From: Thermoplasmata archaeon
GTDB lineage: Archaea; Thermoplasmatota; Thermoplasmata; GCA-020350865
Length of the DNA stretch: 7,169 nucleotides
Reading direction: 5' to 3'
NCBI GenBank assembly: GCA_020350865.1
Contig: CP070726.1
Span: 2,297,809 to 2,304,977, forward strand
Numbering within the stretch: position 1 is the first letter of the stretch; each line of letters begins with the position of its first letter. Positions 1 through 5,354 of this stretch are shown in pieces. The notes beneath the pieces were generated by a model. That model worked only from the letters and a program-made list of their open reading frames with translations. It did not search any database and was not told the DNA's origin. A program made the position numbers and the translations under genes.

Positions 1-40
1 AAAATCCGTAATTTTATTACCCTTACCTCAACGCCCTACA

Positions 41-88
41 CCACTGAGAGCCCACTGCCCTACGATTTTTTTCACCGGCTCTCAGTGG
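41..88. repeat. Perfect 12-bp inverted repeat, possible terminator hairpin
   Basis: Arms at 41-52 (CCACTGAGAGCC) and 77-88 (GGCTCTCAGTGG) are exact reverse complements, separated by a 24-nt spacer holding a run of seven T on the plus strand. It lies 17 nt beyond the stop codon of the minus-strand FKBP gene, so it may fold in the 3' end of that transcript. On the minus strand the spacer is A-rich and no T-run follows the stem directly, so it is not a classical bacterial terminator. It could instead terminate a plus-strand or convergent transcript, stabilise a 3' end, or be an intergenic repeat. The pairing is seen; the role is inferred. Confidence 0.5.
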
Positions 89-105
89 CATTTTACCTTT
101 ATTCA

Positions 106-1302
106 TCAACTGTCAATGCTGACAATTCTGATCTCGAATATCCGCCACAGACCGTCAGGATAGGCTTTCTCGGGCGGCAGTCTGACCACCTTGGTCTCAT
201 TTGCCTTCATGCCGACAGCAGCCTCCCAGAAACCAAGAATCATTACGATGTACTCGTCACCGGAGGTCGGGTCTTCCGACCCCACAACCATCCCCAGAGG
301 TGCGAAAGTGGTCTTGCTCTGAACATTGGGCTCTCTGGAGAAATTGGCGTTTGTGGCCACCTCTTCTATGGAGGTATCGAATATCAGACCGTCGATAAAG
401 TATCCGATGTAATCCACCATTGCCAAATCCCCTATTGCGAGAGTCTTTTCTTCAAAATCCATCACCAGGGAGGTGTTCAGCCAAATGGAGGCCTGCTGGC
501 CGCCGGAAGAGGTGGCTATAATCAGGATGTCGTACCTTCCCTTGGAGGTATTCGAGGATGTTGTGATGGTGACGATGAACGCCCTGGTCGAATAGGCCGG
601 GACAATTAAGTAATCGGATTCGAAACTCACAGACCAATCCACCGGCAGATGGGTTTCAACAAATGAGAAGGTGATGTTATCATTTCCGTTCCCATCATTT
701 TTTATGAATATTCCGTAGGAAGTTGAATTACCTGGGTCTGCATCGTGGGAATTGTTGTAGGCGAATACCTCTATACCGTAGAAGGCATGGAAAACGGTCA
801 GCTTGTATTCCAGTGAATACGTGACCTGGGAGCTCCCGGATGTGACGTTCAGCCAGAACGTATGCGTCTTGTTTAATGCCGTGGCAGTTGACGGTGAAAT
901 GGTGAACTGCTTCTCTGCGCTCTCCTCGCCTTCGAGGGAGATTGTACTGGGGACAGTAATGTTCCAATCGGAGGGAAGGCCCAAAACCAGTATAGAGAAG
1001 ATATCAGCCTCCTTTTCAGGGTTCGTAATGGTGAACTCGTAGGTGATATCCTCTGTGGGAAGGCCTCCTTTACTCGGATTGTCGGTGTCGAGAACCTCGA
1101 TTTTGTCCTCGGTATCTTCACCGAGGATATCGAAGTAAAAGACCATAAACACCGCCACAACCGCTATTACGGCTATGAAAAGGACTATCACCAGCACATT
1201 TCTCCTTTTATGGGATCTCTCTGCCAATTCCACGGTTTCGTACGATATTTCGTCCCTCTTGTGCTTTCCGGTTTTCCCTATTTCACTGCGTCTTTTGGCC
1301 AT
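106..1302 (-). CDS. Membrane-anchored extracytoplasmic FKBP-type peptidyl-prolyl isomerase with NEW3-like domains
   Basis: 398 residues from ATG at 1302; a GTG two codons upstream (1308) would give 400. A short, basic cytoplasmic tail (1-34) is followed by one hydrophobic helix (about 35-57). Residues 65-170 and 175-280 look like two beta-sandwich repeats of the NEW3/CARDB kind, with matching 'LPSDWNITV' and 'LPVDWSVSF' motifs near 109-117 and 219-227. Residues 286-396 are an FKBP fold: GDLAMVDYIGYFIDG, FDTS (308-311), GFWEAAVGM (357-365), PPEKAY (376-381) and closing strand FEIRIVSI. The aromatic Tyr, Phe-Asp and Tyr pocket positions of FKBPs are present; the usual pocket Trp aligns with Phe358. 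The SlyD insert-in-flap domain is absent. Ten N-x-S/T sequons fall between 114 and 370, all on the predicted outside. Likely a prolyl isomerase/chaperone for proteins folding outside the membrane; substrates unknown. Stop is TGA. The FKBP assignment is firm, the NEW3-like call is less so. Confidence 0.85.
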   Translation of the reverse strand: MAKRRSEIGKTGKHKRDEISYETVELAERSHKRRNVLVIVLFIAVIAVVAVFMVFYFDILGEDTEDKIEVLDTDNPSKGGLPTEDITYEFTITNPEKEADIFSILVLGLPSDWNITVPSTISLEGEESAEKQFTISPSTATALNKTHTFWLNVTSGSSQVTYSLEYKLTVFHAFYGIEVFAYNNSHDADPGNSTSYGIFIKNDGNGNDNITFSFVETHLPVDWSVSFESDYLIVPAYSTRAFIVTITTSSNTSKGRYDILIIATSSGGQQASIWLNTSLVMDFEEKTLAIGDLAMVDYIGYFIDGLIFDTSIEEVATNANFSREPNVQSKTTFAPLGMVVGSEDPTSGDEYIVMILGFWEAAVGMKANETKVVRLPPEKAYPDGLWRIFEIRIVSIDS

Positions 1303-1335
1303 ATCCACAACCAGCCTTTTTTACGGATGATGTGC

Positions 1336-1345
1336 GGATATAAAT
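1336..1345 (-). promoter_or_regulatory. Putative TATA box for the FKBP gene
   Basis: Minus-strand ATTTATATCC, preceded by purine-rich GGAGGAAGAT that could act as a BRE. The box centre is about 39 nt from the ATG at 1302, predicting a transcript start near 1316 and a short leader of roughly 14 nt. No strong Shine-Dalgarno sequence precedes this ATG, which fits a short-leader transcript. Inference from spacing and composition only. Confidence 0.45.
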
Positions 1346-1361
1346 ATCTTCCTCCTTAAAA

Positions 1362-1589
1362 TCATTTTTGCCTGAAACGGGTATTTTGGGTAATATTGAG
1401 GAGGATTTGAATGTTAGCCCATGTTGATGCTTCTGTCTCGGAATCAAACGAGCCAAGTACTTCACAGGGAAGTCGGGTGATGTGCATCTGCATTGCGCCT
1501 TCAAAGGGGAAATAGAGGGGGATATTCACCGGATACATCTTCCCGAAAATGGCTGGGATACCCCGTACAACTACAAAGGAACCTGCCAT
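1362..1589 (-). CDS. Uncertain small hypothetical ORF overlapping the NosD-like gene end
   Basis: 75 codons from ATG 1589, overlapping the last 19 bases of the NosD-like gene in another frame and filling most of the gap before the FKBP gene. A GAGGAAAG sequence (1596-1603, minus strand) lies about 10 nt upstream of the ATG, so coupled translation is possible. The product would be soluble with no recognised domain. Arginine codons are CGG, CGA, CGT and AGG, a less AGG-biased mix than neighbouring genes, which argues against coding. I do not recognise a family, and it may be a chance ORF. Confidence 0.22.
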   Translation of the reverse strand: MAGSFVVVRGIPAIFGKMYPVNIPLYFPFEGAMQMHITRLPCEVLGSFDSETEASTWANIQILLNITQNTRFRQK

Positions 1590-2743
1590 ATCATGCTTTC
1601 CTCAGCATAAATCCAGTATCCCACCCCCTTCCTGAAGTAATCATCCTCACCCATTGAGTACCAGGAACCAGTGGCATTATCATACCACCATATGATGCGC
1701 ACACGAGTCCCGTAATCCGTGTTGTTCAGCCCGTCCGACCGGCTATGGCTTGTGAGCGAGGGGTAGCCTACAAGGTTCCAGCCGGGATGGAGGGGGATTT
1801 GCTGGGAAACTGAGGGTATCGTACCGAAATATTCGAATAGGACTCCACCGGGCTCGGTGATAAATATCCAAAAACCCATTGTATGGTCGACCCCATTTAA
1901 ATCGATCATCTTGGATGGTTTTGATGAATGATTGCTCTTCCAGTGATCATTGATGTCTGTTTTGTTGTACCGCTGCACCGTATCGTAAGAACCGGTAATG
2001 GATGACAGGACCGCACCCATATCCGTATCTGACTGTATTGACGGGACAGAGATAAGGTTCCAGCCGCTGTGCAGGGATAGGTAGTTTCCGTATGGGATCA
2101 TCAGTGGATAGTTATCTTTGTTGCTGCCATATATAATGTTTTCATACGGCGTATCGCCTATACCATCGCTTCCATCTTTATTTTGAGCCGGACCGCTCTT
2201 CACGTCCCCACCCGAGTAATCCGTCCAGTAATTTCCGCCCGAAGGATAACCGTTATCCCATTGGTTGCTGCTTACATCAGCGTTGTTTAAATTGTATAGG
2301 AAGTTGTTGTGATAGACCATGTTGTCTGTGGAAGAATCAATCCGGATACCGTGGTAATTGCCGGCGATGTTGTTTTCGAATATCTGGTTTCCATCTGAGG
2401 AGCTATCGACCCGGATGCCCGCATACCTATTATTAGATATGTTGCTGTTTCTTATATTGTTGTTACAAGAATATAACAAATAAATTCCATTATAGTTACC
2501 TCCGGCGCTGATGTTTGTTATATTGTTGTAATCCGAGAATCCGAGCTCGATTCCAATAGAACAATTCGAGAGGTTCTGGTTTGCGATTTCGACGTTTGAA
2601 CAGTTCGCAAGGATTACCTGTCCCGCACCCTCTGGTACCGCTCCACCGGTTTGGTTCTTTAGGTAATAGATAGGCTTTTCATTGGCCGTATTTGAGGTGC
2701 TAATAATAAAGGCAAATAGAAGGGAGTTTCTGGCGAAGGACAT
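1571..2743 (-). CDS. NosD-like right-handed beta-helix surface protein with two GWNL domains, N-terminally shortened
   Basis: 390 residues. Residues 23-150 are parallel beta-helix repeats of the NosD/PbH1 type, rich in Asn, with repeated turns such as 'NGIYLLYSCNNNI' and 'HGIRIDSSTDNMV'. Residues 150-215 form the family's typical closing segment (GNYWTDYSGGD, DGSDGIGDTPY, NYPLM). Two C-terminal repeats each open with GWNL (227-230 and 321-324) and contain 'MGFWIF' or 'GYWIYA'; such domains are frequent at the ends of archaeal surface proteins. Many N-x-S/T sequons suggest glycosylation outside the cell. The first recognisable motif, KPIYYLKNQTGG (23-34), normally sits in the middle of larger relatives, so the N-terminal half of the family seems missing; in-frame stop TGA lies at 2756-2758. 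Residues 1-20 could form a weak signal peptide. AGGTGA (2756-2761) is 12 nt ahead of the ATG. Probably a secreted carbohydrate- or surface-associated protein; a copper role from the NosD name should not be assumed. Confidence 0.8.
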   Translation of the reverse strand: MSFARNSLLFAFIISTSNTANEKPIYYLKNQTGGAVPEGAGQVILANCSNVEIANQNLSNCSIGIELGFSDYNNITNISAGGNYNGIYLLYSCNNNIRNSNISNNRYAGIRVDSSSDGNQIFENNIAGNYHGIRIDSSTDNMVYHNNFLYNLNNADVSSNQWDNGYPSGGNYWTDYSGGDVKSGPAQNKDGSDGIGDTPYENIIYGSNKDNYPLMIPYGNYLSLHSGWNLISVPSIQSDTDMGAVLSSITGSYDTVQRYNKTDINDHWKSNHSSKPSKMIDLNGVDHTMGFWIFITEPGGVLFEYFGTIPSVSQQIPLHPGWNLVGYPSLTSHSRSDGLNNTDYGTRVRIIWWYDNATGSWYSMGEDDYFRKGVGYWIYAEESMIWQVPL

Positions 2744-2780
2744 AAATCCCCTATTTCACCTACTTGTTTGGGCATTTGGG

Positions 2781-2790
2781 CCATATACAG
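2781..2790 (-). promoter_or_regulatory. Weak putative TATA box for the NosD-like gene
   Basis: Minus-strand CTGTATATGG, about 43 nt ahead of ATG 2743, predicts a start near 2761, just at the AGGTGA ribosome site (2756-2761). The short spacing from start to ribosome site and lack of a purine-rich BRE make this weak. Confidence 0.3.
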
Positions 2791-2820
2791 TATGTTACAT
2801 CGCTTGGAAAATATTACAGG

Positions 2821-2839
2821 AGAAAGAAAGGTATATATC
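2821..2839 (+). promoter_or_regulatory. Putative BRE and TATA box for the zinc-ribbon membrane protein
   Basis: AGAAAGAAAG (2821-2830) followed by GTATATATC (2831-2839) matches a purine-rich BRE plus archaeal TATA box. The predicted start is about 2858-2862, giving a leader of roughly 15 nt that contains GAGGAAGG (2865-2872) just before ATG 2875. The TATA core is nearly palindromic, but the purine tract sits only on the plus-strand side, which sets the direction. Confidence 0.55.
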
Positions 2840-2874
2840 ATAGGAAAAAAATATTGTAGCATAAGAGGAAGGCC

Positions 2875-3411
2875 ATGTATCGAAAAGAACCTGTGCCAGG
2901 CGAGGTCATCATAACAATCGGAATATTTGCGTTTTTTGGTGTGTTGATAGTGTATAATGGGTCTTATTACTTTACACGAATTTTGATTAAGGGCACGGAA
3001 CCCGTTTTCTCGGATATGAGCAATTTTGCATTATTTATATTATCCATACCCTCCATGATCATTGGTTTCTTGTATGTGTATTGTGCGGCCTGCATATGGA
3101 GACGGCTCGAAGGTGCCTGGGATACTGCCCTTTTTACGGTAATTTTCTCGTTAGTAGTCTCAATCTTGGCAACTGTATTTGTAACAACTGGGTTTTTTAT
3201 ATTGGGTGTGAGCTGGATAATTGCATTATTTTCTGCAATCTTAATACTACTGCTTTTCACATCAGAGGTAAAAGGATATCTTACCGAGACAAGAATATGT
3301 AACAATTGCCGTTCAAGTTTTTGTGCCAGTCAAGCATCATGCCCAGAATGCAGTCAGCCTTATACTTTAACATCGAATACCAAATCGTGTCAGGAGAGAC
3401 CCCCTTCTTAG
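2875..3411 (+). CDS. Four-helix integral membrane protein with C-terminal zinc ribbon
   Basis: 178 residues. Four hydrophobic segments are visible at about 9-28, 46-70, 83-106 and 110-130. The tail holds CNNC (142-145), ten residues, then CPEC (156-159), a two-knuckle zinc-ribbon pattern; further Cys at 150 and 172 are outside it. The even number of helices puts both ends on the same side, and the zinc ribbon would be expected in the cytoplasm. The start is supported by GAGGAAGG at 2865-2872. Base composition is clearly more AT-rich than bamA downstream, mostly because of the hydrophobic codons. I do not recognise a named family. Zinc-ribbon-tailed membrane proteins of this size are common in archaea and generally uncharacterised. 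It is probably transcribed alone, since a nine-T run follows the stop. Confidence 0.75.
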   Translation: MYRKEPVPGEVIITIGIFAFFGVLIVYNGSYYFTRILIKGTEPVFSDMSNFALFILSIPSMIIGFLYVYCAACIWRRLEGAWDTALFTVIFSLVVSILATVFVTTGFFILGVSWIIALFSAILILLLFTSEVKGYLTETRICNNCRSSFCASQASCPECSQPYTLTSNTKSCQERPPS

Positions 3412-3469
3412 CAAGATAAACATAAAGTGTCGGGCAAAGGAGATAAGCCCTAACACACACTAAGATTTG

Positions 3470-3478
3470 TTTTTTTTT
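3470..3478 (+). terminator. Oligo-T terminator after the zinc-ribbon membrane gene
   Basis: Nine consecutive T lie about 60 nt beyond the stop at 3411. Archaeal RNA polymerase terminates at such T-tracts without needing a stem. A weak 4-bp GGGC/GCCC pair (3432-3435 and 3447-3450) precedes it. Confidence 0.55.
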
Positions 3479-3496
3479 AATACAAGACAATAAATG

Positions 3497-3505
3497 TTAT
3501 AAATA
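3497..3505 (+). promoter_or_regulatory. Putative TATA box for bamA
   Basis: TTATAAATA after the upstream T-tract. The predicted start near 3526 leaves a leader of about 75 nt before ATG 3604, longer than the other leaders in this window. The leader contains two alternative short pairings (GCCA 3539-3542 or GCCA 3558-3561, each with TGGC 3552-3555); they are small and may mean nothing. Confidence 0.45.
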
Positions 3506-3591
3506 ATAAATCCTATAGGGACTGAGCCCAATTGTAAGGCCAGAATTGTTTTGGCGTGCCATTGGGGGAGGACACAAAAAAACTTGATTAT

Positions 3592-3598
3592 GGGAGGT
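3592..3598 (+). promoter_or_regulatory. Ribosome binding site that fixes the bamA start
   Basis: GGGAGGT ends 5 nt before ATG 3604. The upstream in-frame GTG at 3556, which would add 16 residues, has no comparable site. The resulting 380-residue length also fits the family better. Confidence 0.7.
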
Positions 3599-3603
3599 AT
3601 AGT

Positions 3604-4746
3604 ATGAGTTTGGATTGGCTACCGAGAGAAGATGAATTGAAGAACCACGAGCTTTTCAAAGGGAAGGACTATTTCGGAACCGAACCCCCCTGCACGGTGT
3701 ACGAAAAGAAACCCATTGTGGACCCCGAGGGAAATGAGGTTGAGGGGCTTTATTCCGCCTGGATAACGCTCAACAACCCGAGGCAGTACAACTCCTACAC
3801 CACAGAGATGGTAAAAGGTGTTATTGCCGGGTTCCACAACGCTTCCCTTGACAGGAGCATTGTCGCCGCAATTTTCACGGGCGCCGGAGACAAGGCCTTC
3901 TGCACCGGGGGCAACACCAAGGAATACGCAGAATACTACAGCAAGAGGCCGAACGAGTACGGTGAGTACATGGAGCTATTCAATCACATGGTGGATTCCA
4001 TCCTGTTCTGCAAGAAACCCGTGATATGCAGGGTCAACGGAATGAGGGTTGCGGGAGGTCAGGAGATCGGAATGGCCGCCGACATCGCCGTGAGCCAGGA
4101 TCTCGCGATATTTGGCCAGGCAGGTCCAAGGCACGGCTCGGCCCCAGACGGCGGGTCCAGCGATTTCCTGCCATGGTACCTGGGCATGGAGGATGCCATG
4201 TGGAACTGCATTTCCTGCGAGATGTGGTCCTCCTACAAGATGAAGAGGCTGGGATACCTCACCAGGGTTGTGCCGGCTATTAAAGAAGGCGATAAGTGGA
4301 TAAGGAACCCGCAGGTCATAACCGATAAATATGTCGAGGACGGGGAGATCGTTTACGGTGAGTTCAAGACCGGAGAGGCTTTCAAGGAGGCCAGGGCCTA
4401 TGTGAAGAGTGCCCAGACCGACTTCACGCTCCTGGACGAATCCATAAACGAAATCCTGTGGAGGTTCACAAACCTCTTTCCGGGCTGCTTGATAAAGACC
4501 ATAGACAGCATCAGGGCCAAAAAGAAGTTCTTCTGGGACTATTCCAAGAACTACAACAGGCACTGGCTTGCAGCCAACATGTCCGGGGAGGCATTCCTGG
4601 GATTCCATGCCTTCAACACCAAGAAGATAACGGGCCAGGATGTCATAGACTTTGTCAAGTACCGCCAGCTGATTGCAGATGGGGCGTACCAGGACGATGC
4701 CATGTTCGAGGCCGTGCTCGGAAAGCCGAAACCCAAAGAGGAGTAG
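3604..4746 (+). CDS. bamA: 6-oxocyclohex-1-ene-1-carbonyl-CoA hydrolase (ring-opening hydrolase)
   Basis: 380 residues from ATG 3604, close to the roughly 375-380 of known family members. It is a crotonase-superfamily enzyme that hydrolytically opens the ring of 6-oxocyclohex-1-ene-1-carbonyl-CoA to 3-hydroxypimeloyl-CoA in anaerobic benzoyl-CoA degradation; also called Oah (unrelated to outer-membrane BamA). Family features: the opening DWLPRED (4-10), LNNPRQYNSYTT (56-67), FCTGGNTKEYAEYY (99-112), the crotonase region VNGMRVAGGQEIGMAADIAV (144-163) with oxyanion-hole glycines, and the diagnostic RHGSAPDGGSSDFLPWYLG (176-194). The C-terminal helical part (270-370) is complete. Cytoplasmic. 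Downstream is a hotdog thioesterase after 91 nt, with a hairpin and T-rich stretch between. No other benzoyl-CoA pathway gene is in the window. GC content and codon use look higher than in the AT-rich gene upstream. Stop is TAG. The call rests on long family-specific motifs; actual substrate in this organism is inferred. Confidence 0.93.
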   Translation: MSLDWLPREDELKNHELFKGKDYFGTEPPCTVYEKKPIVDPEGNEVEGLYSAWITLNNPRQYNSYTTEMVKGVIAGFHNASLDRSIVAAIFTGAGDKAFCTGGNTKEYAEYYSKRPNEYGEYMELFNHMVDSILFCKKPVICRVNGMRVAGGQEIGMAADIAVSQDLAIFGQAGPRHGSAPDGGSSDFLPWYLGMEDAMWNCISCEMWSSYKMKRLGYLTRVVPAIKEGDKWIRNPQVITDKYVEDGEIVYGEFKTGEAFKEARAYVKSAQTDFTLLDESINEILWRFTNLFPGCLIKTIDSIRAKKKFFWDYSKNYNRHWLAANMSGEAFLGFHAFNTKKITGQDVIDFVKYRQLIADGAYQDDAMFEAVLGKPKPKEE

Positions 4747-4756
4747 ATCCGTTTCC

Positions 4757-4790
4757 GGGGGTGCATTCCCCCTTTCTCTTTTACTTTATT
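4757..4790 (+). terminator. Stem-loop and T-rich tract after bamA
   Basis: GGGGG (4757-4761) pairs with CCCCC (4768-4772) across a 6-nt loop, followed directly by a T/C-rich stretch to 4790. It begins 11 nt after the bamA stop. It may end most bamA transcripts or only reduce readthrough into the thioesterase gene. Confidence 0.55.
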
Positions 4791-4794
4791 ATTA
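4785..4794 (+). promoter_or_regulatory. Weak putative TATA box for the thioesterase gene
   Basis: TTTATTATTA is about 48 nt from ATG 4838 by box centre, predicting a leader of about 23 nt. It overlaps the T-rich end of the preceding terminator, so the AT-richness may belong to that element alone. Confidence 0.25.
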
Positions 4795-4837
4795 GCAACA
4801 CAAGCCAAGCCAAAGAATTACAAAACGGTTGGAGAGT

Positions 4838-5242
4838 ATGAAGACCTTCAAAACCACGCTTCGGGTGCGTTATGCGGAAACCGATGCGGCAGAGGTGGTG
4901 TACTACGGCAGCTTTTTCCTCTACCTGGAGGTGGGCAGAATCGAGATGTACAGGGAGCTGGGATTGCCGTACAGGTGGGACATCCCGATCGTGGACACCT
5001 ACTGCAAATACATCGCCCCCGTGTATTTTGATGACCTCCTGGAGGTCCACACGAAATTTGCCGATATAAAGGAGAAGAGCTTCAAGATCGAGGGAAAAGT
5101 GTATAAAAAGAAGGAGGACGGCGGACTGGAACCGGTTGCGGAGGGCTACACAACCCATGTGTTTATAGACGAGGATAGAAAGGCCATCAGCGCACCTGAC
5201 CACTACCTCGAGATTTTCAAGAAACTGGAGAACGAGGATTGA
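4838..5242 (+). CDS. YbgC/4HBT-family hotdog acyl-CoA thioesterase
   Basis: 134 residues from ATG 4838. An in-frame TTG at 4829 is a less likely start; GGTTGGAG lies just ahead of the ATG, although GGAG itself is only 3 nt away. The N-terminus VRYAETDAAEVVYYGSFFLY (10-29) followed by EVGR (31-34) is the signature of the 4-hydroxybenzoyl-CoA thioesterase/YbgC branch of the hotdog fold. Asp16 matches the catalytic Asp of this family. The usual His in 'VVYHGNY' is replaced by Tyr (VVYYGSF). The rest follows the single hotdog domain to the end. Such enzymes hydrolyse acyl-CoA to acid and CoA, usually as cytoplasmic tetramers. Its position after bamA suggests substrates from aromatic or dicarboxylic acyl-CoA pools, possibly to recover CoA; this is inference. 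A T-tract follows the TGA stop. Confidence 0.87.
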   Translation: MKTFKTTLRVRYAETDAAEVVYYGSFFLYLEVGRIEMYRELGLPYRWDIPIVDTYCKYIAPVYFDDLLEVHTKFADIKEKSFKIEGKVYKKKEDGGLEPVAEGYTTHVFIDEDRKAISAPDHYLEIFKKLENED

Positions 5243-5253
5243 ACCGAGCCCTC

Positions 5254-5267
5254 TTTTTTCATTTTTT
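5254..5267 (+). terminator. Double oligo-T terminator after the thioesterase gene
   Basis: Two runs of six T (5254-5259 and 5262-5267) start 12 nt after the stop at 5242, with no clear stem. This fits archaeal factor-light termination at T-tracts. Confidence 0.55.
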
Positions 5268-5277
5268 GGTGAGGGAT

Positions 5278-5307
5278 AACATTTTGACAATCGCGTCAAC
5301 ATTTTGA
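5278..5307. repeat. Direct repeat AACATTTTGA spaced by 20 bp
   Basis: AACATTTTGA occurs at 5278-5287 and again at 5298-5307, start to start exactly 20 bp, or about two helical turns. Between them TTGAC (5284-5288) and GTCAA (5295-5299) form a 5-bp inverted pair. The arrangement lies upstream of the TATA-like box at 5326 and could bind a regulator on one face of the DNA. Confidence 0.4.
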
Positions 5308-5325
5308 GGAACGTGCCAAAAATAC

Positions 5326-5333
5326 TTTTAATA
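5326..5333 (+). promoter_or_regulatory. Putative upstream TATA box (possible leaderless transcript)
   Basis: TTTTAATA preceded by A-rich CCAAAAATAC, resembling BRE plus TATA. The box centre is 25 nt ahead of ATG 5355, the geometry of a leaderless transcript. It may serve the mini-ORF at 5355 or be a distal promoter for the beta-propeller gene. Confidence 0.35.
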
Positions 5334-5354
5334 GACCCCCCAATGTGATTATCG

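Noticed and set aside
85..609. 174-codon plus-strand open frame antisense to the FKBP gene.
   Set aside because: It mirrors the FKBP coding sequence, which has clear conserved motifs, and has no family features of its own.
2659..2862. Minus-strand frame overlapping the NosD-like gene start, considered as the lost N-terminus joined by a frameshift.
   Set aside because: Its translation has no beta-helix repeat pattern and no plausible join; the upstream DNA looks like promoter sequence.
3556..3603. Start of bamA at the in-frame GTG 3556, adding 16 residues.
   Set aside because: No ribosome site precedes it, while GGGAGGT sits 5 nt before ATG 3604 and the shorter form fits the family length.
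3976..4608. 210-codon open frame antisense to bamA.
   Set aside because: It lies wholly inside a strongly supported gene and shows no domain; it is a shadow caused by bamA codon use.
4829..4837. Thioesterase start at TTG 4829.
   Set aside because: The first residues would fall on the ribosome-site-like sequence, and family members begin close to ATG 4838.
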